Assembly (NCBI GenBank): GCA_022841205.1
Contig: JALHCK010000021.1
Span: forward strand, 1-10,947
Direction of reading: 5' to 3'
Origin: Methanomicrobiales archaeon
GTDB lineage: Archaea; Halobacteriota; Methanomicrobia; Methanomicrobiales; Methanospirillaceae
DNA length: 10,947 nucleotides
The notes beneath the pieces were generated by a model. That model did not search any database and was not told where the DNA came from. It saw only the letters and a program-made list of their open reading frames with translations. Position 1 is the stretch's first letter, and the number at the start of each line of letters is the position of its first letter. Positions 6,154 to 10,947 of this stretch are shown piece after piece. Both the position numbers and the translations under genes were made by a program.

Positions 6154-6855
6154 TCAGGACTGTATATGACTCCCGTCGCAGAACGGTTTGTTGCGCGATT
6201 TTCCGCACCGGCAGAGCGTAAGCCGGTTCCTGACCGTATACGGTTTGCCGTCAGAAGATACTACCGGGATGCCGCCACGCACCCAGAGCGGGCCGTGCTC
6301 GCCCTTAGCAGGATACTCGATGACCACGATTGACTTTTCCAGGAGCGGCTCGATCGGCTCCCCGCTCCTCAGGTCCCGTATCACAAGCCGACCAGATGGG
6401 CAGTTGCAGGCTTCTTCTATTGCGATACCCCGGGCCTCCGGAATATTCGACTGTTCCGTGAGATTCCAGATCCCTCCGGCCCGCATGCAGAACCGGGCGT
6501 GGACACAGAGCCCTTCATAATCTGTCAGTTCCAGCTCCGGACCACGAGTAATCCGAGGGTGACGGAGATATACCTCATTCCCGGCAGTCTCCTTGCCGTT
6601 GAAGCGTATCTTCGTGTGCGTTCCGTCACAGAATGGCTTATTCTCGGAATAACCGCACCGGCACAGTGCGTACTGCTCTTGCACGGGATACCGGTTAACG
6701 ATTTTCCAGGTCCGGCAGTAGCCTTCATTGTCATTACAGATCTCTGCAACAATGAGAGGGATCCCGCCGGTCACGATATACGGGCCGTTTTTGCTTACCG
6801 TAATCCTTCGGGAATCGTCTTTGGGTTCCTGAGATTTTATTATTTCTTCTTTCAT
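6154..6855 (-). CDS. dual-CDGSH iron-sulfur protein with a central ferredoxin-like domain
   Basis: The protein has 233 residues in three parts. The first CDGSH motif uses Cys65, Cys67, Cys76 and His80 (CRCG..ENKPFCDGTH), and the second Cys215, Cys217, Cys226 and His230. Each such motif binds a 2Fe-2S cluster through three Cys and one His. Between them, Cys117, Cys123, Cys150 and Cys152 (GLCVHARFC … ACNCPSG) form a four-cysteine domain of the Fer4_19 / DUF1271 type, probably holding another cluster. Each CDGSH unit is preceded by a GP…GGIP stretch, which points to internal duplication. It is probably a cytoplasmic electron carrier or redox sensor; the partner is unknown. The next gene upstream on the same strand (ester cyclase, 72 nt away) could be co-transcribed. 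There is no strong Shine-Dalgarno site. Confidence 0.92.
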   Translation of the reverse strand: MKEEIIKSQEPKDDSRRITVSKNGPYIVTGGIPLIVAEICNDNEGYCRTWKIVNRYPVQEQYALCRCGYSENKPFCDGTHTKIRFNGKETAGNEVYLRHPRITRGPELELTDYEGLCVHARFCMRAGGIWNLTEQSNIPEARGIAIEEACNCPSGRLVIRDLRSGEPIEPLLEKSIVVIEYPAKGEHGPLWVRGGIPVVSSDGKPYTVRNRLTLCRCGKSRNKPFCDGSHIQS

Positions 6856-6926
6856 GGTTAGTTTTCCCGTTCCTTTGTTTTTGGTGTTATGTCACAAAAA
6901 ACGCTGGAGCGTTGATACGGCTTTTT

Positions 6927-7361
6927 TCACATCAGTCCGATCTGTTGCATCAGGGACATCTTATCATAGAAAAGCTTCTCTTCTATAATTTCCCCGTTTT
7001 TCCAATGGGCAACGGTGCAGAACTCTACCTTGAATTTCTTTCCGGTTGGCTGGATCACCTTGCCGTCAGGTGTGGTCATCGGTCCCTTGAATGTCCCCGT
7101 AAAGTCTGCAACCGAACAGGTCCAGTCTCCCTGACCGAAGAGGGTTTTATAGGGCCGGTTCCCGACCTTATTATCCGGAAATATCTTGAAGAAGGCAATT
7201 GCCTCTGTTTTGTGAGACGGACGGCTGTGGGTCGGCTGCGGCTGCCCGGGCCAGAATACATCGACATCTTTTGCATGGCGTTTATCAAACGTTACCCAAT
7301 CCTGGGAGTTCCAGGCATCATCCAGCGTCTGCATCAGGCGCATATTTTCTTCAACGGACAT
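6927..7361 (-). CDS. SnoaL-like ester cyclase family protein
   Basis: This 144-residue protein has the NTF2-like cone fold of the SnoaL/ester cyclase family. It has an N-terminal helix with ENMRLMQTLDDAWNSQDW, an FWPGQP strand, the middle KTEAIAFFKIFPDNK helix, a GTFKGPM turn and the C-terminal strand ending GEIIEEKLFYDKM. Family members act on varied small substrates, and many have no known reaction; I would not assign one here. The ATG at 7361 is preferred over that at 7391 because AGGAG lies 8 nt upstream. A TATA-like site (about 7426-7433, reverse strand) gives a leader of about 40 nt. The gene is followed on the same strand by the CDGSH gene. Confidence 0.85.
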   Translation of the reverse strand: MSVEENMRLMQTLDDAWNSQDWVTFDKRHAKDVDVFWPGQPQPTHSRPSHKTEAIAFFKIFPDNKVGNRPYKTLFGQGDWTCSVADFTGTFKGPMTTPDGKVIQPTGKKFKVEFCTVAHWKNGEIIEEKLFYDKMSLMQQIGLM

Positions 7362-7505
7362 TTTCTGTTCTCCTGGTGTCCATCTCTTCACAATAGCTAT
7401 TTCAGATGCCGGACACTTGAAAACTGGATATAGGGAGATAATAGCATAAAGGTAGTGTTTGAAGAGGGTTGTTTTTTTTTAACGTAAGAACAGAACATGG
7501 ATTTT
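7362..7505. other. promoter region of the cyclase gene and repeat boundary
   Basis: It contains the cyclase leader, the TATA-like CTATATCC on the reverse strand (about 7426-7433) and a T10 run (about 7471-7480). The T-run lies just outside the left repeat arm and would stop forward transcription into the arm. Confidence 0.4.
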
Positions 7506-7643
7506 GGTCATGTTCATCTCCACAGGCTCACGCCCGTTCCGCTCACATCACCTCGCTATTTCTTCATGGTTTCTTGTTGAGACGATGACGCCCCTGGCTT
7601 GTCGCGATGCTCCGGCACCAGCGGCTGTTCCGGCCCACTCCTC

Positions 7644-7664
7644 ACACCATGCTCCGCATCGTGT
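7644..7664. repeat. arm hairpin B, left copy
   Basis: ACAC and ATGC pair with GCAT and GTGT, with a C-C mismatch between the two short helices and the loop TCC. The right-arm copy at 10345-10365 has the same helices with a different loop base (TTC, read in the same sense). Confidence 0.65.
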
Positions 7665-7735
7665 TCGTCGCTGTTGATCGGGCACATGCATAACGCTCGG
7701 TGACTCCTTCACGCGACGCACAGGGGCTCGGACTC

Positions 7736-7749
7736 ACCGCTGATGCGGT
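7736..7749. repeat. arm hairpin A, left copy (covarying)
   Basis: ACCGC-TGAT-GCGGT. The flanks GGACTC and TCGTTACC are identical in the other arm, where the stem is GATGC-TGAT-GCATC. Three of the five base pairs differ by compensating changes, and the loop is unchanged. Confidence 0.75.
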
Positions 7750-7847
7750 TCGTTACCTTCGCACCCTGTTGCGGCGTTCAGTCGGGCCGCTGGGCCACAT
7801 CAGGATAGCCTCCCTGAGGGGAGGACGGGCACCTGTACGGGCGGGAA

Positions 7848-7893
7848 GGCGCGAGCCGGAACACGGCGACCATCGCCGTGTCGCGTGAGCGCC
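7848..7893. repeat. arm hairpin H, left copy (H1)
   Basis: The outer stem GGCGC/GCGCC encloses conserved internal-loop strands and a 9-bp inner stem, ACACGGCGA/TCGCCGTGT, with the loop CCA. Two further copies with different outer stems are at 9952-10002 and 10069-10114. Confidence 0.8.
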
Positions 7894-7905
7894 GGGGTGG
7901 GTCAA

Positions 7906-8120
7906 TCCTTGGCGATCGGATGCCAACAGGACACCGTAAAAATTTCTGCAGGTGTGGGCGGGTCATGGCCACACGGTGCGGTTACGGGGCGCATCAGCGG
8001 CCTGTCGCGCTGTGTGCCTGGGCGGGCCTTGCGTAAAAATAAAATTAAATTCTGCGCAATTGCCTTATTTCGCAAATCGGACAACGCACCGCTTTTACTT
8101 TCACCCTGCGCACGGCGGAG
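7906..8120. other. spacer between left arm and operon promoter
   Basis: No gene is recognised. It changes from GC-rich (arm-like) to AT-rich around 8030-8070. The operon promoter begins directly after it. Confidence 0.4.
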
Positions 8121-8121
8121 A

Positions 8122-8129
8122 CATATAAG
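8122..8129 (+). promoter_or_regulatory. TATA box of the ArdC operon
   Basis: CATATAAG, a good archaeal TATA element, lies 35-42 nt before the ATG at 8164. GGTGA at 8152-8156 then serves as ribosome binding site. The position predicts transcription start near 8150 and a very short leader. Confidence 0.65.
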
Positions 8130-8163
8130 CGCTAACGTCGATAGATGTATGGTGAAAAACACC

Positions 8164-8544
8164 ATGATGCCAACAACAAAAACCAATGTAAAGTTCGAGC
8201 ACATAGGGGCGGCCCGCCTCTATCAGAGCTCGGTCCGTATCGATGTGAAGACCATGCAGGCGGTCATTCCCGCCGGAGAAGTCCGCAGGCTCGAAGACCA
8301 CTGGCCCGCTTCGGTCTATGACATATCGGACGTTATGAAAAACGCGGACGCGGCCCCAGTCGGGAAGGCATGGATCACCCGGTCCGGTAAAGCCGTGATG
8401 ATCTCCATCAACGATGTGCAGTACGTCTCCCCGCTCGCACAGGTAAAGGGGATGCTCAAGGGCGAGCGGAAATATGCGAACGTCTCGACCATGTGCCCTG
8501 TGCACTCCGCGACCACAACCCAGCCTGCAGGTGCGACAGCATGA
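8164..8544 (+). CDS. unknown small protein, first gene of the ArdC operon
   Basis: This 126-residue protein has no recognised family. It starts MMPTTKTNVKFEHIG and is rich in Val and Ile with regular charged residues, suggesting a small alpha/beta fold. A compact segment, AWITRSGKAVMISIND, in the middle looks like a strand-turn-strand unit. The last 30 residues include two cysteines followed by a Thr-rich tail. The start at 8164 is chosen because of the TATA box at 8122 and GGTGA about 8 nt upstream; the open frame continues upstream into the repeat arm, where the residues look random. Its stop codon overlaps the ArdC start as ATGA, so the two are translationally coupled and probably work together. 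A role in antirestriction or DNA binding is inferred only from this position. Confidence 0.7.
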   Translation: MMPTTKTNVKFEHIGAARLYQSSVRIDVKTMQAVIPAGEVRRLEDHWPASVYDISDVMKNADAAPVGKAWITRSGKAVMISINDVQYVSPLAQVKGMLKGERKYANVSTMCPVHSATTTQPAGATA

Positions 8545-9452
8545 AAGCCGCTGACGTAAAAGTGCAGATCAACGAGCGGATCATAAAATCCCTCTCGGAG
8601 GGAAAGATCCCCTGGCTGAAGCCGTGGACTGAGAACGGCCCGCGCAACCTTTTCAGCGGCAGGGCATACACCGGGCTGAACCGGTTGATCCTCGGACTCA
8701 GTCCCTATCCTCTCCCTTTTTGGGCAACTTACCGCCAGTATCTCGCGGCAGGTCTTCAGGTCCAGTTTGGAGAACACGGCACCGGGATTATCTACGCGGG
8801 CCGGACCGTGAAGACCGACACAAAGACCGATGAGAACGGCGAGGAGAAAGAGAGCAAAAAACAGATCCGTTTCCTAAAAGCCTTCGTTGTCTTCAACGTC
8901 GCACAGACTGATTATAAGGAAAAAGGGTACAAACTGCCGGACCTGAAAGAGAATCCGCACCTCCTCGGGTGTGATGCAGTCATTCAGGACTATACAGGCC
9001 GGCACTCAATAAGAATCACGGCGGGGGACCGGGCCGCATTCCTCCCGCAGATGGACATTATCACGGTCCCGGATATCTGCCGGTTCAGATCCTCCGAGCA
9101 CTATTATGCGACGATGTTTCACGAATGCATCCACTCCACCGGGCCCCGGCTCGAACGGTTCAAGAAGACCGATCCGGTCTGCTTTGGGTCCGATACCTAC
9201 GGGCGCGAGGAACTTGTCGCCGAGATCGGGAGTGCATACCTGGCCGCGCTCACCGGTATCGACTCATCAGCTATTGTTCAGAATCAGGCGGCATATCTCC
9301 AGAACTGGGCAACGGCGATCAAGGCCGATGCAGATCTCGTGATGTATGCAGCAGGCAGGGCAGAGAAGGCAGCGGACTTTATGATCGGGGTTCCTGCCCC
9401 GGTCCCCACCGGCGCGACCGGTACGGATGCAGCGGAAGAGGGGACGGCATGA
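8541..9452 (+). CDS. ArdC-family antirestriction / ssDNA-binding metallopeptidase
   Basis: The protein has 303 residues. The N-terminal ArdC domain (about residues 5-140; IIKSLSEGKIPWLKPW, then NLFSGRAYTGLNRLIL) is known to bind single-stranded DNA. The C-terminal half is a zincin-like peptidase: HECIH at His194-Glu195-His198 supplies two zinc ligands and the catalytic Glu, and REELVAEI (residues 222-229) probably supplies the third ligand. Known ArdC proteins, carried by plasmids and phages, shield incoming DNA from restriction enzymes. This one keeps both parts and looks intact. The tail is rich in Pro, Ala and Thr. The ATG at 8541 overlaps the upstream stop. Such a gene is normal cargo of mobile DNA, which fits the flanking inverted repeats, but no transfer or replication gene is seen. 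Confidence 0.9.
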   Translation: MKAADVKVQINERIIKSLSEGKIPWLKPWTENGPRNLFSGRAYTGLNRLILGLSPYPLPFWATYRQYLAAGLQVQFGEHGTGIIYAGRTVKTDTKTDENGEEKESKKQIRFLKAFVVFNVAQTDYKEKGYKLPDLKENPHLLGCDAVIQDYTGRHSIRITAGDRAAFLPQMDIITVPDICRFRSSEHYYATMFHECIHSTGPRLERFKKTDPVCFGSDTYGREELVAEIGSAYLAALTGIDSSAIVQNQAAYLQNWATAIKADADLVMYAAGRAEKAADFMIGVPAPVPTGATGTDAAEEGTA

Positions 9453-9712
9453 CCTCGATTTATGATGCCATGCCGATCAAGGTTCTCGAAGAACTCGAAC
9501 GCATCGAAATTGCAATACCCGCGATGGAGCGCCGGGCATTCATGCTGCAGGCCGATGCGCAGGACCTCCGGTTAAGACACGATGAGATCATTAAGTCGTG
9601 GACGGACCGGGCCGCGTGGGAAGGGCTCGATAATCTCATCGCAGAGCGGCACCGGCTTGATATGATCGCGTGGCACTGCGATCCGCTGCCGAGCGGGATC
9701 CCCACTCAGTAA
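9449..9712 (+). CDS. small helical protein, third gene of the ArdC operon
   Basis: This 87-residue protein overlaps the ArdC stop by ATGA. It is strongly charged and almost wholly helical in appearance (VLEELERIEIAIPAMERRAF, then RLRHDEIIKSW), so a coiled coil or helical hairpin is likely. Two Trp and a WHCDPLPSG end follow. I do not recognise the family. Translational coupling suggests that it works with ArdC or the first protein, perhaps as a structural or regulatory partner. Confidence 0.7.
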   Translation: MTSIYDAMPIKVLEELERIEIAIPAMERRAFMLQADAQDLRLRHDEIIKSWTDRAAWEGLDNLIAERHRLDMIAWHCDPLPSGIPTQ

Positions 9713-9723
9713 TGAGGTATTCC

Positions 9724-9843
9724 ATGATCAGCAGGCGCGAGCTCTGGGAGTACCGGAAAAAACGATCAACTATTTTTGGGATGTGGAAAAGCCTGATCTG
9801 GTGGCTGTACCGGACAAAGAAAAGGATCCTTCAGCTCCGATAA
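9724..9843 (+). CDS. possible 39-residue basic peptide, fourth gene of the operon
   Basis: It starts at ATG 9724, 12 nt after the previous stop, with GAGGT 5 nt upstream, a good Shine-Dalgarno site. The product is MISRRELWEYRKKRS followed by FGMWKSLIWWLYRTKK and RILQLR. It has four Trp and many Arg/Lys, so it could bind nucleic acid or a membrane. It is too short for family recognition. The ribosome binding site and spacing make it likely to be translated. Confidence 0.55.
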   Translation: MISRRELWEYRKKRSTIFGMWKSLIWWLYRTKKRILQLR

Positions 9844-9852
9844 AAACGGTGG

Positions 9853-9897
9853 CCCGGACAGGGACACCATGATGCCAATCAAAAGGCCCTGCCCGGG
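9853..9897 (+). terminator. strong hairpin after the operon
   Basis: CCCGG-A-CAGGG (9853-9863) pairs with CCCTG-C-CCGGG (9887-9897), an 11-position stem with one mismatch and a 23-base loop. It lies ten bases after the last stop, so it could end transcription or protect the 3' end. The loop holds an ATGATG pair at 9869-9874. Confidence 0.5.
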
Positions 9898-10051
9898 TTG
9901 GTACACTATCGACGCCCGGCATTATCTTTCTTGGCAAAGTTGGCCCACCCCGAAGGCTCACGCGACGGGCCCGCCCGGCGGTCCCGTTTCCGGCTCGCCT
10001 TCTTCCCGCCCGGACCCGCTGCCGTGTGCCGGTCCTGTTGAGCCGTCCTGA
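9869..10051 (+). CDS. doubtful 60-residue ORF in the right arm
   Basis: The ORF starts MMPIKRPCPGWYTIDARHYLSW and then becomes Pro/Gly/Ser-rich where it enters the hairpin copy at 9952. The first 15 bases around its start (9864-9878) are identical to those around the start of the first operon gene (8159-8173). The composition of the second half argues against a real protein. Listed only because of the shared start region. Confidence 0.2.
   Translation: MMPIKRPCPGWYTIDARHYLSWQSWPTPKAHATGPPGGPVSGSPSSRPDPLPCAGPVEPS
9952..10002. repeat. arm hairpin H, third copy (H3)
   Basis: The outer stem is GAAGGC/GCCTTC. The inner stem is ACGGG/CCCGT, continued by CCGC/GCGG. It has the same internal-loop strands (TCACGCG and TCCGGCTC) as H1 and H2. 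Inner stem and outer stem both differ from the other copies yet pair. Confidence 0.75.
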
Positions 10052-10068
10052 TCTTCCTGGGCCCGCCC

Positions 10069-10114
10069 GATGCTCACGCGACACGGCGATGGTCGCCGTG
10101 TTCCGGCTCGCATC
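10069..10114. repeat. arm hairpin H, second copy (H2)
   Basis: The outer stem is GATGC/GCATC. The inner stem ACACGGCGA/TCGCCGTGT is identical to that of H1, as are the loop strands TCACGCG and TCCGGCTC. Confidence 0.8.
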
Positions 10115-10258
10115 CTCCCACCCCCAACCGGAAACCTTCCCCGTGGTTATCGCAACTACTGCCCGTCCCTTTCAAGGGCGGGAGGAGCGAAGCGGGCGGC
10201 GGGTCGTCGTGACCGCAGTGGCCCGAACGAGCACCGCTTCAGGGTGCGAAGGTAACGA

Positions 10259-10272
10259 GATGCATCAGCATC
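10259..10272. repeat. arm hairpin A, right copy (covarying)
   Basis: Read on the reverse strand it is GATGC-TGAT-GCATC, the counterpart of ACCGC-TGAT-GCGGT at 7736-7749. Confidence 0.75.
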
Positions 10273-10344
10273 GAGTCCGAGCCCCTGATGCGTCGTGCGA
10301 GTGAGTCACTGAACGTGCGACATGAGTACGATCAACAGCGACGA

Positions 10345-10365
10345 ACACGATGCGAAGCATGGTGT
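10345..10365. repeat. arm hairpin B, right copy
   Basis: Inverted counterpart of 7644-7664: the same ACAC/GTGT and ATGC/GCAT helices, with the loop TTC on the reverse strand in place of TCC. Confidence 0.65.
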
Positions 10366-10507
10366 GAAGAGCGGGCCGGACAGCAAGCCCCGCCGCGAGC
10401 CTGCGAGCAAGGGGGTGCGTCTTCGTCTACCCGATCAACCGAAGAGAAACAGCGAGGTGATGTGAAGCGAGCCGGAGCATCAGCGAGGACGAGTGAACAT
10501 GACCGAG

Positions 10508-10665
10508 CGTCTTCTTATCTCCTGATCAGCTGAGGGAGGATCGCCGCCCCGCTCCGCACGCTTCGTGCACCTCCGGCGCACTCGCACATGCTACGCGGAC
10601 CGGCTCGCTTGTGCGCGGTTTACGTTTTTGATCATTTTTTTGCTGAACTGATTTCAGGAAAATAT
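10508..10665. other. GC-rich hairpins outside the right arm
   Basis: GCACG-CTT-CGTGC (10556-10568) is a perfect 5-bp hairpin. GCGCAC (10576-10581) can pair with GTGCGC (10611-10616), enclosing another CCGGCTCGC motif (about 10600-10608), which also occurs in the H hairpins and in copy C. T7 follows at 10635-10641. This may be a further, diverged member of the repeat family. No gene is seen. Confidence 0.4.
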
Positions 10666-10929
10666 TTATTTATCGTGCGTGGCAAATAATTTCAAATCAG
10701 TTTTCGTTTCAAAATTCAGCAAAAATTTGCTGTTTGCGAATCGCACTTGAGATCCAGAATCCCATCCCTCGCATCTGGATGCGAAGTTAGAATCGTTCAG
10801 TCTTCTTTTTAAACCCGTCATTTCAGACACTTTTCTATGACTTACCCCGTCGCTCAGTTGCTTGCGAGCAGCTCTTTTCATCCTGTCAGGACAGAAACCG
10901 GCATCCGGTAATTCAGTTGAATCCAACAT
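10666..10929 (-). CDS. uncertain 87-residue ORF at the right edge
   Basis: The ORF starts 18 nt inside the window edge. Residues about 17-45 (KRAARKQLSDGVSHRKVSEMTGLKRR, given here only to locate a basic helix-turn-helix-like stretch with the GVSHRKVSEMTG turn) resemble the DNA-binding helices of small regulators or transposase N-termini. The last 40 residues have no such character. No Shine-Dalgarno site is visible. It could be a real small DNA-binding protein, a gene remnant, or chance. Confidence 0.3.
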   Translation of the reverse strand: MLDSTELPDAGFCPDRMKRAARKQLSDGVSHRKVSEMTGLKRRLNDSNFASRCEGWDSGSQVRFANSKFLLNFETKTDLKLFATHDK

Positions 10930-10947
10930 TCGAAAAATCTAATCTTA

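Larger units (their letters stand above)
7506..7905 (+). repeat. left arm of the long inverted structured repeat
   Basis: The arm aligns with the reverse complement of 9937-10507. Identical blocks include 25 bases at 7656-7680 (= 10329-10353), 15 at 7721-7735 (= 10273-10287) and 19 at 7750-7768 (= 10240-10258). Between these blocks the arms have diverged. Open frames in it are Arg-rich and not shared as protein between copies, so it is probably not coding. Matched hairpins lie at 7644-7664, 7736-7749 and 7848-7893. It starts with GGTCATGTTCA, like the other two copies. Confidence 0.85.
9937..10507 (-). repeat. right arm of the long inverted structured repeat
   Basis: This arm is the inverted counterpart of 7506-7905. 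It is longer because it has two H hairpins in tandem, where the left arm has one. The outer end (10447-10507) is nearly identical to copy C at 6053-6113. The inner edge reads CGGGGTGGGCCAA on the reverse strand, against CGGGGTGGGTCAA on the left. Open frames across it are Arg-rich and I take them as non-coding. Confidence 0.85.

Noticed and set aside
7700..7888. 62-codon forward ORF in the left arm
   Set aside because: Arg-rich and low in hydrophobic residues, and the matching frame in the right arm gives a different protein. The DNA is explained by conserved hairpins.
7848..7893. Group II intron domain V
   Set aside because: The GAGCCG start resembles domain V, but length, bulge and loop do not fit and no reverse transcriptase ORF is present.
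7885..8163. N-terminal extension of the first operon gene
   Set aside because: The open frame runs upstream into the repeat arm, but a good TATA box at 8122 and GGTGA at 8152 fix the start at 8164.
9853..9897. tRNA gene
   Set aside because: A CCCGG/CCGGG stem and a GGGTTGG stretch suggested one, but there is no D-arm, anticodon arm or T-loop in the right order.
6053..10507. CRISPR array
   Set aside because: The repeats are long, diverged, few and inverted, with genes between them. There is no regular short repeat-spacer pattern.
10288..10533. 81-codon ORF in the right arm
   Set aside because: Composition is dominated by Arg, Ala, Ser and Glu. It lies on repeat DNA whose other copies do not keep the frame.

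Overview
The window looks like chromosomal DNA of a methanogenic archaeon, most likely of the order Methanomicrobiales. The evidence is a methanogenesis marker protein 8 (DUF2099) gene, an archaeal-type iron superoxide dismutase, archaeal TATA boxes, Shine-Dalgarno sites of the GGAGGTGAT type, T-run terminators, and small secreted or lipid-anchored proteins. The genus cannot be fixed from the sequence alone.

Left part (1-2900): a secreted protein of unknown function faces a TPR lipoprotein. A second, related TPR lipoprotein lies beyond an IS1595-family insertion sequence (about 1233-2143). The IS has recognisable imperfect terminal inverted repeats. Its transposase is complete except for one in-frame amber codon at position 58. 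A 46-codon membrane-peptide ORF lies at 2729-2869.

Middle part (2900-7400): single-gene units for metabolism and stress. They are a small cupin, a RecA/KaiC-like protein with no visible Walker A loop, superoxide dismutase behind a long leader region, methanogenesis marker protein 8, a protein with two CDGSH iron-sulfur motifs around a central four-cysteine ferredoxin-like domain, and a SnoaL-like ester cyclase.

Right part (7500-10510): the most unusual region. A compact operon holds a small unknown protein, an ArdC-type antirestriction/metallopeptidase protein, a small helical protein and a 39-residue basic peptide. The first three genes overlap by ATGA. The operon lies between two arms of a long, diverged inverted repeat (about 7506-7905 and 9937-10507). 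The arms do not look protein-coding. They contain matched hairpins whose stems differ between copies while still pairing and whose loops are conserved, which suggests selection on structure. A truncated third copy (6053-6143) abuts the CDGSH gene. No transposase or integrase is visible in the module. It may be a non-autonomous mobile island with structured ends, an antirestriction cassette inserted between members of a structured repeat family, or a structured RNA locus. The sequence alone does not decide between these.

The right edge (10508-10947) holds further GC-rich hairpins and an uncertain reverse-strand ORF.
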